Assembly: GCF_022808855.1 (NCBI RefSeq) | Contig: NZ_JAKZLF010000043.1 | Span: forward strand, 1 to 35,735 | Source of the DNA: Anaeromyxobacter soli | GTDB lineage: Bacteria > Myxococcota > Myxococcia > Myxococcales > Anaeromyxobacteraceae | DNA length: 35,735 nucleotides | Direction: 5' to 3' | Part shown: piece after piece, positions 15,997 through 24,132 of the stretch | Layout of the letters: every line of letters begins with the position of its first letter | Numbering within the stretch: position 1 is the first letter of the stretch | Notes under the pieces: generated by a model | Databases searched by the model: none | What the model saw: only the letters and a program-made list of their open reading frames with translations | What the model was told of the DNA's origin: nothing | Made by a program: the position numbers and the translations under genes

Positions 15997-16938
15997 TCAC
16001 GGTACGACGAGGGCGATCCCGGGTCCCGTGGCCACCCGCACCCGCGCCCGCGCTTCGTACAGGTCGCCGTCCACCGTGAAGCGGATCCCGTCGCCCTCCG
16101 CGACGAGCTCGCGCGCGACCTCGTCCTGCGCCAGCGCGCGGCGCCAGGGCGCGCCGCGCCGGATGCGCGGGAGCGAGAGCGCGAGCGGGAGCAGCCCCGC
16201 GGTGAGCCCGATCGCGTGGAACGAGCCGGGCTGCTCGGCGCAGCGCGCGAAGGCCTTGAAGCCGAACCCGATGTCCGGCGTCGCGCCGGCCACGAGCGCG
16301 AGGTACGGCACGTCGGGCCACTCGTCGCCGTCGGTGACCACCCGCAGCCGCTGGCGCCGCACCAGCGCCTCGGCGAACGGGCCGCCCGCGATCGCGGAGC
16401 CGATGGCGCGCAGCACCAGGGCCGCGGCGGTCGCGGGCGAGGTGCGGCCGGTGGCGTAGTACGCCTCGAGGAAGGCCACCACCGCGCCCGTGCCGAAGAT
16501 GAACCCGTACATGGGCGGCCCGTCGTCGGCGGAGACGGCGAGGAGGTCCCGCTCGACCGTGCGCAGCGGGTGACCGGCGCGCCGCCTGACCAGCACCTCC
16601 CGCAGGATCCGCTCGGGGCGCCCGCGGATGTGGTGCCCGTGGGCGACGGTGTTCATCGAGCCGCCGCGCAGGGGCAGGAGCCGCGGGAGCGGCGCCCCGC
16701 CGTAGGCGCGCGCGAACGCGGTGAGCACCACGTGCGCCGTGCCGTCGCCCCCGTTCACGCCGAGGACGTCGATCCCGGCCGCGCGGAAGCGCGCGACGGC
16801 CCGGGCGAGCTCGGCGGGCGTGGAGGCGTCGATCACCTCGCCGTCGTCCCCGAGCAGCGCGCGAAGCCGGCCGGCGATGCGGGGGTCGCGCCGGTTGCGC
16901 CGCGACCGCGGGTTGTTCACGATCCCGATGCCGCCCAT
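15997..16938 (-). CDS. Diacylglycerol kinase-like lipid kinase (DAGK catalytic domain)
   Basis: A 313-residue protein of the DgkB/YegS family. IGIVNNPRSRRNR at the N-terminus, GVNGGDGTAHVV (near 60, the GGDGT ATP site) and PLRGGSMNTVAHG (near 92) are family hallmarks; the C-terminal beta domain with FTVDGDLYEA follows. It probably phosphorylates diacylglycerol or a related lipid at the inner membrane face. The frame is open upstream to 17013, but ATG 16938 follows GGAGGGCAGGG and fits the family start. That start codon overlaps the start of trmL on the other strand. The PP2C gene follows 24 bp downstream. Confidence 0.85.
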   Translation of the reverse strand: MGGIGIVNNPRSRRNRRDPRIAGRLRALLGDDGEVIDASTPAELARAVARFRAAGIDVLGVNGGDGTAHVVLTAFARAYGGAPLPRLLPLRGGSMNTVAHGHHIRGRPERILREVLVRRRAGHPLRTVERDLLAVSADDGPPMYGFIFGTGAVVAFLEAYYATGRTSPATAAALVLRAIGSAIAGGPFAEALVRRQRLRVVTDGDEWPDVPYLALVAGATPDIGFGFKAFARCAEQPGSFHAIGLTAGLLPLALSLPRIRRGAPWRRALAQDEVARELVAEGDGIRFTVDGDLYEARARVRVATGPGIALVVP

Positions 16939-17425
16939 GCCGACCCTGCCCTCCGTCGACCCGCCCTTCCAGATCGTCCTCGTGGCGCCGCAGATCCCGC
17001 CGAACACCGGCAACGTCGCGCGGACCTGCGCCGTGACCGGCGCGGCGCTCCACCTCGTCGGGCCGCTCGGGTTCTCGCTCGACGAGAAGCAGCTGCGCCG
17101 GGCCGGGCTCGACTACTGGCCGGAGGTCGCCCCTGCGATCTACCCGGACTGGAGCGACTTTGAGGCCCGGACGCTCCGCGGTCAAATCGAAAAGCTGCAC
17201 CTCTTCACGGCCCGCGCGGAGCGGGGCCTGTTCGAGGTGCGCTTCGCTCCGGGTGACTTCCTCGTCCTCGGCCAGGAGCAGCTCGGGCTCCCGCCGGCGC
17301 TGCTCGCCGCTTGGCCCGAGCGGCAGGTGGGGATCCCGATGCGCGAGGGCATGCGCAGCCTGAACCTCGCGGTGGCGGCGGGAGTGGCGCTGTACGCGGC
17401 GCTGGCGTCCGTTCGCGGAGCGTGA
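16937..17425 (+). CDS. trmL: tRNA (cytidine(34)-2'-O)-methyltransferase TrmL (SPOUT)
   Basis: A 162-residue SPOUT methyltransferase, close to E. coli TrmL (157). The three knot motifs are present: PQIPPNTGNVARTCA near 20, VLGQEQLGLP near 107 (Glu instead of the more usual FGxE spacing) and MREGMRSLNLAVAAG near 138. It should methylate the ribose of wobble position 34 in leucine tRNAs with SAM. ATG 16937 and ATG 16928 are both possible and neither has a ribosome-binding site. The start codon overlaps that of the divergent lipid kinase gene, so its promoter must lie inside that gene. The next gene begins 25 bp downstream. Confidence 0.88.
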   Translation: MPTLPSVDPPFQIVLVAPQIPPNTGNVARTCAVTGAALHLVGPLGFSLDEKQLRRAGLDYWPEVAPAIYPDWSDFEARTLRGQIEKLHLFTARAERGLFEVRFAPGDFLVLGQEQLGLPPALLAAWPERQVGIPMREGMRSLNLAVAAGVALYAALASVRGA

Positions 17426-17435
17426 CCCGCGGGTG

Positions 17436-17441
17436 TAACAT
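17436..17441 (+). promoter_or_regulatory. -10-like TAACAT before the PATAN-DnaJ gene (leaderless type)
   Basis: TAACAT ends 9 nt before ATG 17451, with no Shine-Dalgarno sequence between. It lies in the 25-bp gap after trmL, so the gene may have its own promoter and a leaderless transcript. Confidence 0.4.
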
Positions 17442-17450
17442 GCCCCGCCC

Positions 17451-19118
17451 ATGAGCTTGCTCGACGCGCCCGGCGATCTCTCGCGGACGCCGCTCGCCGC
17501 CGTGCTGGTCGAGGCGCGCGAGCGCCGCGCGAGCGGCGTGCTCGAGATCGCGCACGGAGGCGGCACCTCGCGGCTGTGGTTCCACGACGGGGCGCCGGTG
17601 GGCGCCCAGGTGTTCGTCGGCTTCCGGCCGCTCGGGCACATGCTCCTCGCCGCCGGCGTCATCGACATCGACGCGCTGTCGCTCAGCCTGGTGCGCATGG
17701 CCGAGACGCGCCGGCCGCACGGCGAGATCCTGGTGGCGATGGGCGCGGCCTCGCGGGAGCAGGTCGAGCACGCGCTCGAGGAGCAGCAGGCGGGGTACGT
17801 CGCCCAGCTCGCGGCGCTGCCCGCCGGGCCGTTCGCGTTCGAGGCGAGCGCCGCGGTGCCGGAGTGGACGCGCGCCGGCCTCCTCTCGCCGCTGCGCGTC
17901 CTCGCCGACGCGCTCGCGGCGCCGCAGGCGGCGGACCTCGTGAGCGTCACGCTGCGCGCCGCGGAGGCGGGCGCGAAGCTCGCGGACGTCTACGCGGACG
18001 CCGAGCCGGAGCTGGCGCGCGGGCTCGCCGCGGCCGAGCGCAGGCTCGTCGCGCGGCTCGCCGCGCCGCTCCCGCTCGACGCCTACCTCGCCGCGTCCGA
18101 GGTGCCGCCGGAGCGCGCCCTCGCGCTCCTCGCGGCGCTGCTCCTCCTCGACCTCGCGGCGCCGGCGACGGCGGGGGAGCGGACGGTGCCCACGCTCGTG
18201 CTCGAGTCGCCGCCCGGAGCCGACGGCGCGGGGGCCGCGGCCGCCCCGCCGGCGGCGCGAGCCCAGGCCACCGGCGAGCGCCGGAGCGATCCCGCGGAGG
18301 CGCGCGCGCGGCGCCAGCGTCTCCTCCAGCGCGGGATGCGGAACCTGGGCGTGGGGCCGTTCGGCGGACGGCCGGCGGGCGCCCCGGCGCAGCCCGCCCC
18401 GCCGTCGGGAGCGCTCCCGCCCGGCGTCACGGGTGCGTCGCCGCCGGACGCCGATGGAGCCCTGCGCGAGGCGCTGCGCGCGGCCGCCCCGCGCGCGAGG
18501 GAGAAGGATCTCTTCGCGCGGCTGGGGCTCCCGGACGGCGCCGGGAAGGACGAGGTGAAGCGCGCCTTCCTGGACCTCGCGCGGCGGTTCCACCCCGACC
18601 GGTTCGCGAGCCCGTCGATGGCGGACCTGGCCGGCACGGTGCGCGAGCTCTTCTCCGCGGTGAACGAGGCGTACGAGGTGCTCTCCCACCCGAAGAAGCG
18701 CGCCGAGTACCTCGCGCGGCGGGCCGGGGCGGCGTCGGCGCACGACGAGGCGGCGCGCGCCGACTTCGAGAAGGGCGAGGCGTGCCTGCGCACGCGCGAT
18801 CTCGCCCGGGCCCGGGCGTTCTACGAGGCGGCGGTCCGCGCCGATCCGAGGCCGGAGTACCAGGCGGCGCTCGCCTTCGCCTGCCTCTCCGACCCGCGCG
18901 CCCGGGATCGCGAGCGCGCTCGCGCGCTGCTCGAGGAGGCCACGAAGGACCCGGCCTGCGACCGCGCCTTCTACGTCGCCGGCCTCCTGGCGCGGGACGA
19001 GGGCGACGACGCGAGCGCCGAGCGGCTGCTCCGGGCCGCGCTCCGGACGAACCCGCGCCACGTCGACGCGGTGCGCGAGCTGCGCGCGCTCGCGACCCGC
19101 CGCGCCGACGGGCGCTGA
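17451..19118 (+). CDS. PATAN/DUF4388 - J-domain - TPR protein
   Basis: A 555-residue cytoplasmic protein. The N-terminus (about 8-130) has the DUF4388/PATAN pattern (LAAVLVEARERRASGVLEI, LWFHDGAPVGAQ). A long Ala-rich and Pro-rich segment follows (about 140-345). The J domain occupies about 353-420, with HPDRF at 381-385 carrying the HPD needed to stimulate DnaK. The rest (about 425-550) is TPR-like helical repeats. Such proteins are seen in myxobacteria and relatives and have no assigned role; a DnaK co-chaperone at a signalling complex is a fair guess. It is adjacent to a response regulator with the same PATAN domain. ATG 17451 has no ribosome-binding site. Confidence 0.75.
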   Translation: MSLLDAPGDLSRTPLAAVLVEARERRASGVLEIAHGGGTSRLWFHDGAPVGAQVFVGFRPLGHMLLAAGVIDIDALSLSLVRMAETRRPHGEILVAMGAASREQVEHALEEQQAGYVAQLAALPAGPFAFEASAAVPEWTRAGLLSPLRVLADALAAPQAADLVSVTLRAAEAGAKLADVYADAEPELARGLAAAERRLVARLAAPLPLDAYLAASEVPPERALALLAALLLLDLAAPATAGERTVPTLVLESPPGADGAGAAAAPPAARAQATGERRSDPAEARARRQRLLQRGMRNLGVGPFGGRPAGAPAQPAPPSGALPPGVTGASPPDADGALREALRAAAPRAREKDLFARLGLPDGAGKDEVKRAFLDLARRFHPDRFASPSMADLAGTVRELFSAVNEAYEVLSHPKKRAEYLARRAGAASAHDEAARADFEKGEACLRTRDLARARAFYEAAVRADPRPEYQAALAFACLSDPRARDRERARALLEEATKDPACDRAFYVAGLLARDEGDDASAERLLRAALRTNPRHVDAVRELRALATRRADGR

Positions 19119-19224
19119 GCCCGGATCGCACCGGCCGGCCGGGCGGTCGTCGCCTTGACTGACGCGCGAATCCCGGGCGAGATCAGCCGCGGCGGCGCCG
19201 GCGCGGCGCCGGAAAGGCGACACC

Positions 19225-21321
19225 TTGGCGAAGCAGCACCTGCTCCTCGTCGACGGCGATCCCAAGTCACTGCGCGTGATGGAGGTCTCGCTCAAGAAGG
19301 CGGGCTTCTCCGTCACGACCGCCGTGAACGGCCGCGACGCGCTCGAGAAGTGCGCCATCTCCCCGCCGGACCTCATCCTCTCGGACACCAAGATGCCCGA
19401 GATGGACGGGTTCGAGCTGTGCCGCCGGCTGAAGGAGGACGACCGCCACCGCGGGACGCCGTTCATCTTCCTGACCGGTCAGAAGTCGGTCGAGTTCAAG
19501 GTGAAGGGCCTCGAGCTGGGCGTCGAGGACTACCTGACGAAGCCCATCTACATCAAGGAGATCGTCACCCGCGTGAAGATCCTCCTCGAGAAGCGCGAGA
19601 AGGAGCGCCTCGAGAAGAAGGATCTCAAGGCGAGCTTCGCGGGGAACCTCTCCGACATGGGCGTCGTGGACCTCGTCCAGACGCTGGAGATGGGCAAGAA
19701 GTCGGGCGCGCTGCACGTGCGGAGCAAGCGGGGGGCGCTCGCCATCTGCTACTTCCGCGACGGCCGCATCGTCGACTGCGAGCTCGGCGGGAAGCTCTCC
19801 GGCGAGAACGCGTTCTACCGGCTGCTCAACTGGCAGGACGGGGACTTCGCGATCGAGTTCAAGCCCATCGATCGCGAGGAGCGCATCCCGGTGTCGACGC
19901 AGGGCCTCCTCATGGAGGGCATGCGCCGCATCGACGAGTGGGGGCGGATCGTCGAGCAGCTCCCCGCTCTCGACAAGGTGTTCGAGATCGACGACGCGCT
20001 CCTCGGCGAGCGGCTCGCGGAGATCCCGGACGACGTGAACGCGCTGCTCCGGCTCTTCGACGGCAGGCGGACCCTCGAGCACGTGGTGGAGGAGGCCGAC
20101 TACGACGATCTCGCCGCCGCGGGCGTGATCTCCAAGCTCTTCTTCGAGGGGATCCTCCGCGAGGTCGCGGCGCCGCCTCCGCCCGCGCCCGAGCCGGCCA
20201 CTGCGGCGCCCCGGGTCGCTCCCGCGGTCCGCGAGCTCCGCGCCGCGGAGGCCGCTCCTCCCGTCGCGCCGACCGCGGCGGAGCCCGACGGGGTGGACTG
20301 GTTCGCGGGTCCGGTCCCCCCGACGCCGCGCCCTGCGCGGCCGGAGCCGGCGGCCGCGGCCGAGCGCGCGGAGGCGGAGCGCTCCACCGAGCCTCACGCC
20401 CGTCCGCCCGAGCAGCCCGCCCCCACGCCGCCTCCGGGCGCGTTCCAGCCGGGGAAGTACTCGATGCCGCTGCCGCCGCCGGGCACCCTCCCGCTGCCGC
20501 CGTCGCTGGCCACGCCGAGGGCGAGCGCACCGCGGGCCCCGGCGTCACCCCCCACGCCCGCGCCCACCGATCCGCTGCGCGAGGCCGCTCGGAGCTCGCT
20601 CCCGCCCCGCCGCCCCCGCGCGCCGCTCGCGCTCGCCGCGGCCGCGGTCGTCGCCGTGGGGGGAGGGGCCTTCCTGGCGCTGCGCGGGGGGAGCACGGGC
20701 GCTGGGCCGACCGCGACCGCCGCCCCCACGCCGGCCACGACCCCGCCCCCGCAGACGGTGGCCGCGTCACCGACCCCGACCGCCGCACCGGCCGCGATCC
20801 CGACCCCGGCTCCGGCTCCGGCTTCGGCTCCGACCCCCGCCGCGCTCCCATCCTCCGAATCGAGCCCGCCCTCGACGGCTCGCGAGCCCGCCGCCGCGGA
20901 GCAGCTCCCGGAGGCGCCGCCGCCGCCCGCGCCGCCCGCTCCCGCAAGCGCCCGCTCCGAGGACGCCGACTACCGGCGGTTCCTCGCGAGCGCCGAGCGC
21001 AAGTACGATGCCGGCCGGTTCGTGGACGCGATCGCGGACTACCGGCGCGCGGTCGCGCTGCGGCCGACCGGCCCTGCGAACGTCGGCCTGGCGCGCGCGC
21101 TCTACGACGCGAACCGCTCGGCAGAGGCGCTGCACGCGATCGAGGACGCCATCGCGGTCGACGGCCGCTACGCTCCCGCCTGGCTCCTGCTCGGCGAGCT
21201 CAAGCAGGCGGAGGGGAAGGTCTCCCAGGCGCGCGCCGCCTACCAGCGATTCCTCCAGCTCTCGCCCAACGGAGAGCAGTCGCGCGCAGTGCGCGAGATC
21301 CTCGCGAAGCAGCTCAGGTAG
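19225..21321 (+). CDS. Response regulator with PATAN/DUF4388, one membrane helix and C-terminal TPR
   Basis: A 698-residue protein starting at TTG 19225, chosen because GGAAAGG lies 7 nt upstream. An intact receiver domain covers 1-125 (Asp10, Asp12, phospho-acceptor Asp54, Thr84, Lys106). DUF4388/PATAN covers about 135-315. A long Pro/Ala linker (316-465) follows, then a single hydrophobic helix (about 467-487), a second Pro/Ala/Thr-rich stretch, and TPR repeats (about 575-697). With the receiver in the cytoplasm, the TPR part would lie in the periplasm. No output DNA-binding domain is present, so signalling is probably by protein contact. The partner kinase is not in this window. Confidence 0.82.
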   Translation: MAKQHLLLVDGDPKSLRVMEVSLKKAGFSVTTAVNGRDALEKCAISPPDLILSDTKMPEMDGFELCRRLKEDDRHRGTPFIFLTGQKSVEFKVKGLELGVEDYLTKPIYIKEIVTRVKILLEKREKERLEKKDLKASFAGNLSDMGVVDLVQTLEMGKKSGALHVRSKRGALAICYFRDGRIVDCELGGKLSGENAFYRLLNWQDGDFAIEFKPIDREERIPVSTQGLLMEGMRRIDEWGRIVEQLPALDKVFEIDDALLGERLAEIPDDVNALLRLFDGRRTLEHVVEEADYDDLAAAGVISKLFFEGILREVAAPPPPAPEPATAAPRVAPAVRELRAAEAAPPVAPTAAEPDGVDWFAGPVPPTPRPARPEPAAAAERAEAERSTEPHARPPEQPAPTPPPGAFQPGKYSMPLPPPGTLPLPPSLATPRASAPRAPASPPTPAPTDPLREAARSSLPPRRPRAPLALAAAAVVAVGGGAFLALRGGSTGAGPTATAAPTPATTPPPQTVAASPTPTAAPAAIPTPAPAPASAPTPAALPSSESSPPSTAREPAAAEQLPEAPPPPAPPAPASARSEDADYRRFLASAERKYDAGRFVDAIADYRRAVALRPTGPANVGLARALYDANRSAEALHAIEDAIAVDGRYAPAWLLLGELKQAEGKVSQARAAYQRFLQLSPNGEQSRAVREILAKQLR
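20804..20838 (+). repeat. Low-complexity GGCTCC repeats inside the response-regulator gene
   Basis: Imperfect tandem hexamers (GGCTCC) encode a Pro-Ala run in the second linker of the response regulator. It is the likely place for slippage-driven length change between strains. Confidence 0.5.
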
Positions 21322-21393
21322 TCCCGGCGCGTTCCGCGGCCGGCGAGCCGTCGAGTGGGGGCGAACCCGCTCGCGCCCGCCGCCCGGCCGGGT

Positions 21394-21399
21394 TAGGTT
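21394..21399 (+). promoter_or_regulatory. -10-like TAGGTT before tsaD (leaderless type)
   Basis: TAGGTT ends 9 nt before ATG 21409 in the 87-bp gap after the response-regulator gene. No Shine-Dalgarno sequence is present at the usual distance. A weak 7-bp stem (about 21353-21372) upstream may end the previous transcript. Confidence 0.4.
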
Positions 21400-21408
21400 C
21401 CGGCCGCG

Positions 21409-22410
21409 ATGAAGATCCTCGCCATCGAGACCTCCTGCGACGAGACCGCGGCCGCCGTGGTCGAGGATGGGCGGCGCGCGCTCGCCGACGTGGTCGCCAC
21501 GCAGATCGAGATCCACCGCCGCTGGGGCGGGGTCGTGCCGGAGCTGGCGAGCCGGAACCACGTCGTCCAGGTGATGCCCGTCGTCGACGAGGCGCTCTCG
21601 CGGGCGGGGGTGGGGCCGGACGGGATCGACGCGATCGCGGTCACGAGCGGGCCGGGCCTCGTGGGCGCGCTCCTCGTCGGCGTCCAGGCCGCCAAGGCGC
21701 TCGCGCTCGCCTGGCAGAAGCCGCTCGTGCGCGTGAACCACCTCGAGGGCCACCTCGTGGCGGCCTTCCTCTCCGAGACGGCGCCGGCGTTTCCGTACCT
21801 CGGCCTCGTGGTGTCGGGCGGCCACACGTCGCTCTACTCCGCGGAGCGCTTCGGAGCGTACCGGCTCCTCGGCCAGACCCGCGACGACGCCGCAGGCGAG
21901 GCGTTCGACAAGGGGGCGAAGCTGCTCGGCCTGCCGTACCCCGGCGGCATCGCGATCGACCGGCTCGCCAGGGAAGGCGACGCCCGCGCGATCCGCTTCC
22001 CGAAGGCGATCGTGAAGGGCTCGGAGCTCGACTTCAGCTTCTCGGGCCTCAAGACCTCGCTCCTGCACCACGTGAAGAAGCACGGGGTGCCGGAGGGCAG
22101 GGGGCTCGCGGACCTGTGCGCGAGCTACCAGGAGGCCATCGTCCGCGCGCTCGTCGAGAAGGCGTTCCGCGCGGCGCGCCGCCTCCAGTTCGACCGGCTC
22201 GTCCTCGCCGGCGGCGTCGCCGCGAACAGCCGGCTGCGCGCGGCGGTGTCGGAGAAGGCGGCCGAGTACGAGGGCATGGAGGTGTTCCTGCCCGCCCCCA
22301 GGCTCTGCACGGACAACGCGGCGATGATCGCCGTCGCCGGCACGCACGCGTTCCTCCGCGGCGAGCGCGCGGGCTCGGACCTCAACGCGGACCCCGCATG
22401 GCGCCTGTGA
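21409..22410 (+). CDS. tsaD: tRNA N6-threonylcarbamoyladenosine transferase TsaD
   Basis: A 333-residue TsaD/Kae1 protein of usual length. It transfers the threonylcarbamoyl group to A37 of ANN-decoding tRNAs, working with TsaB and TsaE, which are not in this window. Visible motifs are the ASKHA start LAIETSCDETAAAVV (4-18), HLEGH (111-115) holding the metal-binding histidines, VVSGGHTSLY near 135, DKGAKLLGLPYPGG near 172, and LAGGVAANSRLR near 265. ATG 21409 lacks a ribosome-binding site but has a -10-like element at 9 nt. Its 3' end overlaps rsmA by 13 bp, so the two are co-translated. Confidence 0.95.
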   Translation: MKILAIETSCDETAAAVVEDGRRALADVVATQIEIHRRWGGVVPELASRNHVVQVMPVVDEALSRAGVGPDGIDAIAVTSGPGLVGALLVGVQAAKALALAWQKPLVRVNHLEGHLVAAFLSETAPAFPYLGLVVSGGHTSLYSAERFGAYRLLGQTRDDAAGEAFDKGAKLLGLPYPGGIAIDRLAREGDARAIRFPKAIVKGSELDFSFSGLKTSLLHHVKKHGVPEGRGLADLCASYQEAIVRALVEKAFRAARRLQFDRLVLAGGVAANSRLRAAVSEKAAEYEGMEVFLPAPRLCTDNAAMIAVAGTHAFLRGERAGSDLNADPAWRL

Positions 22411-23294
22411 CGAGCGCACCTCCCGCCGCCGCGGCCCGCTACCCGAGCCCCCGCGCGCTCCTCGAGAAGTACGGGCTCCGCGCGAAGAAGAGCTGGGGCC
22501 AGAACTTCCTCGGCGACGAGGCGATCCTGGACGACATCGCCCGCCTCGCCGCGCCGCGCGCCGGCGATCGCGTGGTCGAGCTCGGCGCCGGCCTCGGCCA
22601 CCTCACCGCCCGGCTCCTCGCCCGCGGCGCGGAGGTGATCGCCGTCGAGCGCGACCGGGACATGGCCCGCGTCCTGCGCGGGGAGCTCGGCCAGCGCGTC
22701 CGGCTCCTGGAGGCCGACGCCGCGCGGATCGACTACGGGGAGGTCGCGCGGGCCTTCGAGGCGCCGGCCGCGCCCGCGGGCTCCGCTCGGCGCCTCGCGG
22801 TCGTCGGCAACCTGCCGTACCACCTCACGAGCCCGATCCTCTTCTCGCTGCTCGACCAGCTCGACCACGTCTCCCGCGCGGTCTTCCTGCTGCAGCGCGA
22901 GGTGGCCGAGCGGCTCGCGGCGGCGCCGGGGACCCGCGACTGGGGGCTCGCGTCGGTGCTCCTGCAGCGGGAGGCCGACGTCTCCGTCGAGCGGATCGTC
23001 CCGCCGGGCGCGTTCCTGCCGCCGCCCAACGTGGAGAGCGCCGTGCTCTGCGCGCTCTTCCGCCCGCCCGGCGACGCGCTCCGCGTGGCGGATCCGGCCC
23101 GCTTCCGCCGGCTCGTGAAGGCCGGCTTCGCCCAGCGCCGGAAGACGCTCGCCAACGCGCTGCGCGCCGGTCGCGTGGTGCCGGACGACGCGCTCGCTCG
23201 CGCGCTGGAGGCCGCGGGCATCGACCCCTCCCGCCGCGGCGAGACCCTCACCGTCGCCGAGTGGGCCGCCCTGGACCGCGCTCTGGGGACCTAG
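22398..23294 (+). CDS. rsmA: 16S rRNA (adenine1518/1519-N6)-dimethyltransferase RsmA/KsgA
   Basis: A 298-residue KsgA-family enzyme that dimethylates two adenines in the 3' hairpin of 16S rRNA during late 30S assembly. KKSWGQNFL (30-38) is the N-terminal signature, VELGAGLGHLT (60-70) the SAM site, and NLPYHLTSPI (138-147) the catalytic motif; FLPPPNVESAV and FAQRRKTLAN follow. ATG 22398 lies inside the end of tsaD; a GTG at 22407, overlapping the tsaD stop as GTGA, is an alternative start. Coupling to tsaD groups two RNA-modification functions. The gene is followed by a 386-bp stretch of repeats. Confidence 0.94.
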   Translation: MAPVTSAPPAAAARYPSPRALLEKYGLRAKKSWGQNFLGDEAILDDIARLAAPRAGDRVVELGAGLGHLTARLLARGAEVIAVERDRDMARVLRGELGQRVRLLEADAARIDYGEVARAFEAPAAPAGSARRLAVVGNLPYHLTSPILFSLLDQLDHVSRAVFLLQREVAERLAAAPGTRDWGLASVLLQREADVSVERIVPPGAFLPPPNVESAVLCALFRPPGDALRVADPARFRRLVKAGFAQRRKTLANALRAGRVVPDDALARALEAAGIDPSRRGETLTVAEWAALDRALGT

Positions 23295-23317
23295 ACCTCA
23301 AATCGGACCGAACACCC

Positions 23318-23584
23318 GCGAGGCGCACGAGACGGGAGCCGAGACGGCACCCGCAGCGAGGCGCGCCGAGGCGCTCCTTCGACGGGAGCCGCGCCCAGCG
23401 GCGCCTGGCAGTGCGCCGCAGGCGCAACGAGCGAGGACGCCCGTCGCAGGCCCGCGCTCGAGATCGAACGCGGCGCGAGGCGCACGAGACGGGAGCCGAG
23501 GCGGGCAACCGCAGCGACGCGCGCCGAGGCGTACTGCTTCCGTACGCCGCAGGCGCAAGGAGCGAGGACGCCCGCCGCAGGCCC
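23318..23584. repeat. Two degenerate copies of an intergenic repeat with internal hairpins
   Basis: Copy 1 (23318-23453) and copy 2 (23475-23584) share GCGAGGCGCACGAGACGGGAG at their left ends (one 20-base identity plus), CGCGCCGAGGCG in the middle and GAGCGAGGACGCCCG near the right ends, with internal length differences. Copy 2 contains a hairpin, about 23529-23558, whose arms include GTACGCC/GGCGTAC-type pairing. The gap 23295-23680 has no supportable gene; apparent frames in it change between copies. It looks like a dispersed extragenic repeat element, present here as a tandem pair. Confidence 0.65.
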
Positions 23585-23604
23585 CGTATCGTGCGCCGTA
23601 GCAG

Positions 23605-23668
23605 TTCACGGGCGCCCACCCGCTATCTCCGCCCGCCCTACCCCTTCAGTCGGGAGGGCGCCCGTGAA
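23605..23668. terminator. 13-bp perfect inverted repeat with 38-bp spacer
   Basis: TTCACGGGCGCCC at 23605-23617 is exactly reversed at 23656-23668. It lies 13-78 bases past the stop of the small gene on the minus strand, so a long terminator or RNA stem for that transcript is the simplest reading. There is no U tract, and a role as an element end or attachment site is not excluded. Confidence 0.4.
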
Positions 23669-23680
23669 ACTCGACGGCCG

Positions 23681-23947
23681 CTAGGGGCCGAACGTCGTGC
23701 GCGCGGTGGCGAGGAGCAGGCTCATGCCGCGAGCGCCGTTCTCGCCGAGGTAGTGCTGGAAGGCGACCGGGTCGAGCCGCATGGACTCGACCGTCCTCGC
23801 GACGATCGCGTCGTAGCTCGGCGCGTTCGGCTTCTTGAGCTCGAGCGCGATCTTGAGGATGGCGCGATGGAAGGCCGGGTCGACCCGGGCCTCCACCGTC
23901 TCCCGCACCGTCACGGACCGCTCCCGCGTCGCGACTCGGCTGGCCAT
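23681..23947 (-). CDS. Hypothetical 88-residue protein (orphan, strongly promoted)
   Basis: An unrecognised 88-residue soluble protein, basic at the start (MASRVATRERSVTVR) with helical character after that, including AILKIALELKKP and SYDAIVARTVESMRLD. No signal peptide, membrane helix, zinc motif or clear helix-turn-helix is visible. ATG 23947 is preferred because GGGGAGG lies 9 nt upstream; ATG 23965 would add six residues. Support for reality is the strong ribosome-binding site, a near-consensus promoter at 23994-24022 and a dyad just upstream of it. The gene stands alone, diverging from dNK and followed by repeats. It may be a small regulator of itself or of the divergent operon; this is conjecture. 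Confidence 0.65.
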   Translation of the reverse strand: MASRVATRERSVTVRETVEARVDPAFHRAILKIALELKKPNAPSYDAIVARTVESMRLDPVAFQHYLGENGARGMSLLLATARTTFGP

Positions 23948-23993
23948 CTCGCGCTGCCTCCCCATCCCTCGTCCGCACTGCAAAAGTGCTGCG

Positions 23994-24022
23994 ACGATAC
24001 GTGACGTGACATCGCCTGTCAA
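23994..24022 (-). promoter_or_regulatory. Near-consensus sigma-70 promoter of the 88-residue gene
   Basis: On the minus strand a perfect TTGACA (24022-24017) and TATCGT (23999-23994) are separated by exactly 17 bp, about 46 bp before ATG 23947. This is the best promoter match in the window. The spacer contains GTCACGTCACG, a repeated half-site that a repressor could use. Confidence 0.7.
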
Positions 24023-24031
24023 CGGACACCC

Positions 24032-24045
24032 TGATCCCAGGATCA
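24032..24045. promoter_or_regulatory. Operator-like dyad TGATCC-CA-GGATCA
   Basis: A 6-bp inverted repeat with a 2-bp centre lies 9 bp upstream of the -35 box, and another GGATC half-site follows at about 24048. The position suits an activator or autoregulator of the 88-residue gene or of the divergent dNK operon. Function is inferred. Confidence 0.35.
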
Positions 24046-24132
24046 CGGGATCCACGATCATTTTGTCACGGTCTCGGTCGAACGGCGCGCCCCGCGTCCA
24101 GTCGCCGCGCTGCCTTGCGACCCCCGCCCCGC

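Noticed and set aside
23605-23668. Retron or insertion-sequence end
   Set aside because: No reverse transcriptase or transposase gene is near and no target-site duplication was found.
23295-23680. Small protein genes in the repeat region
   Set aside because: Frames shift between the two copies and their sequences just reflect the repeat, with no ribosome-binding site.
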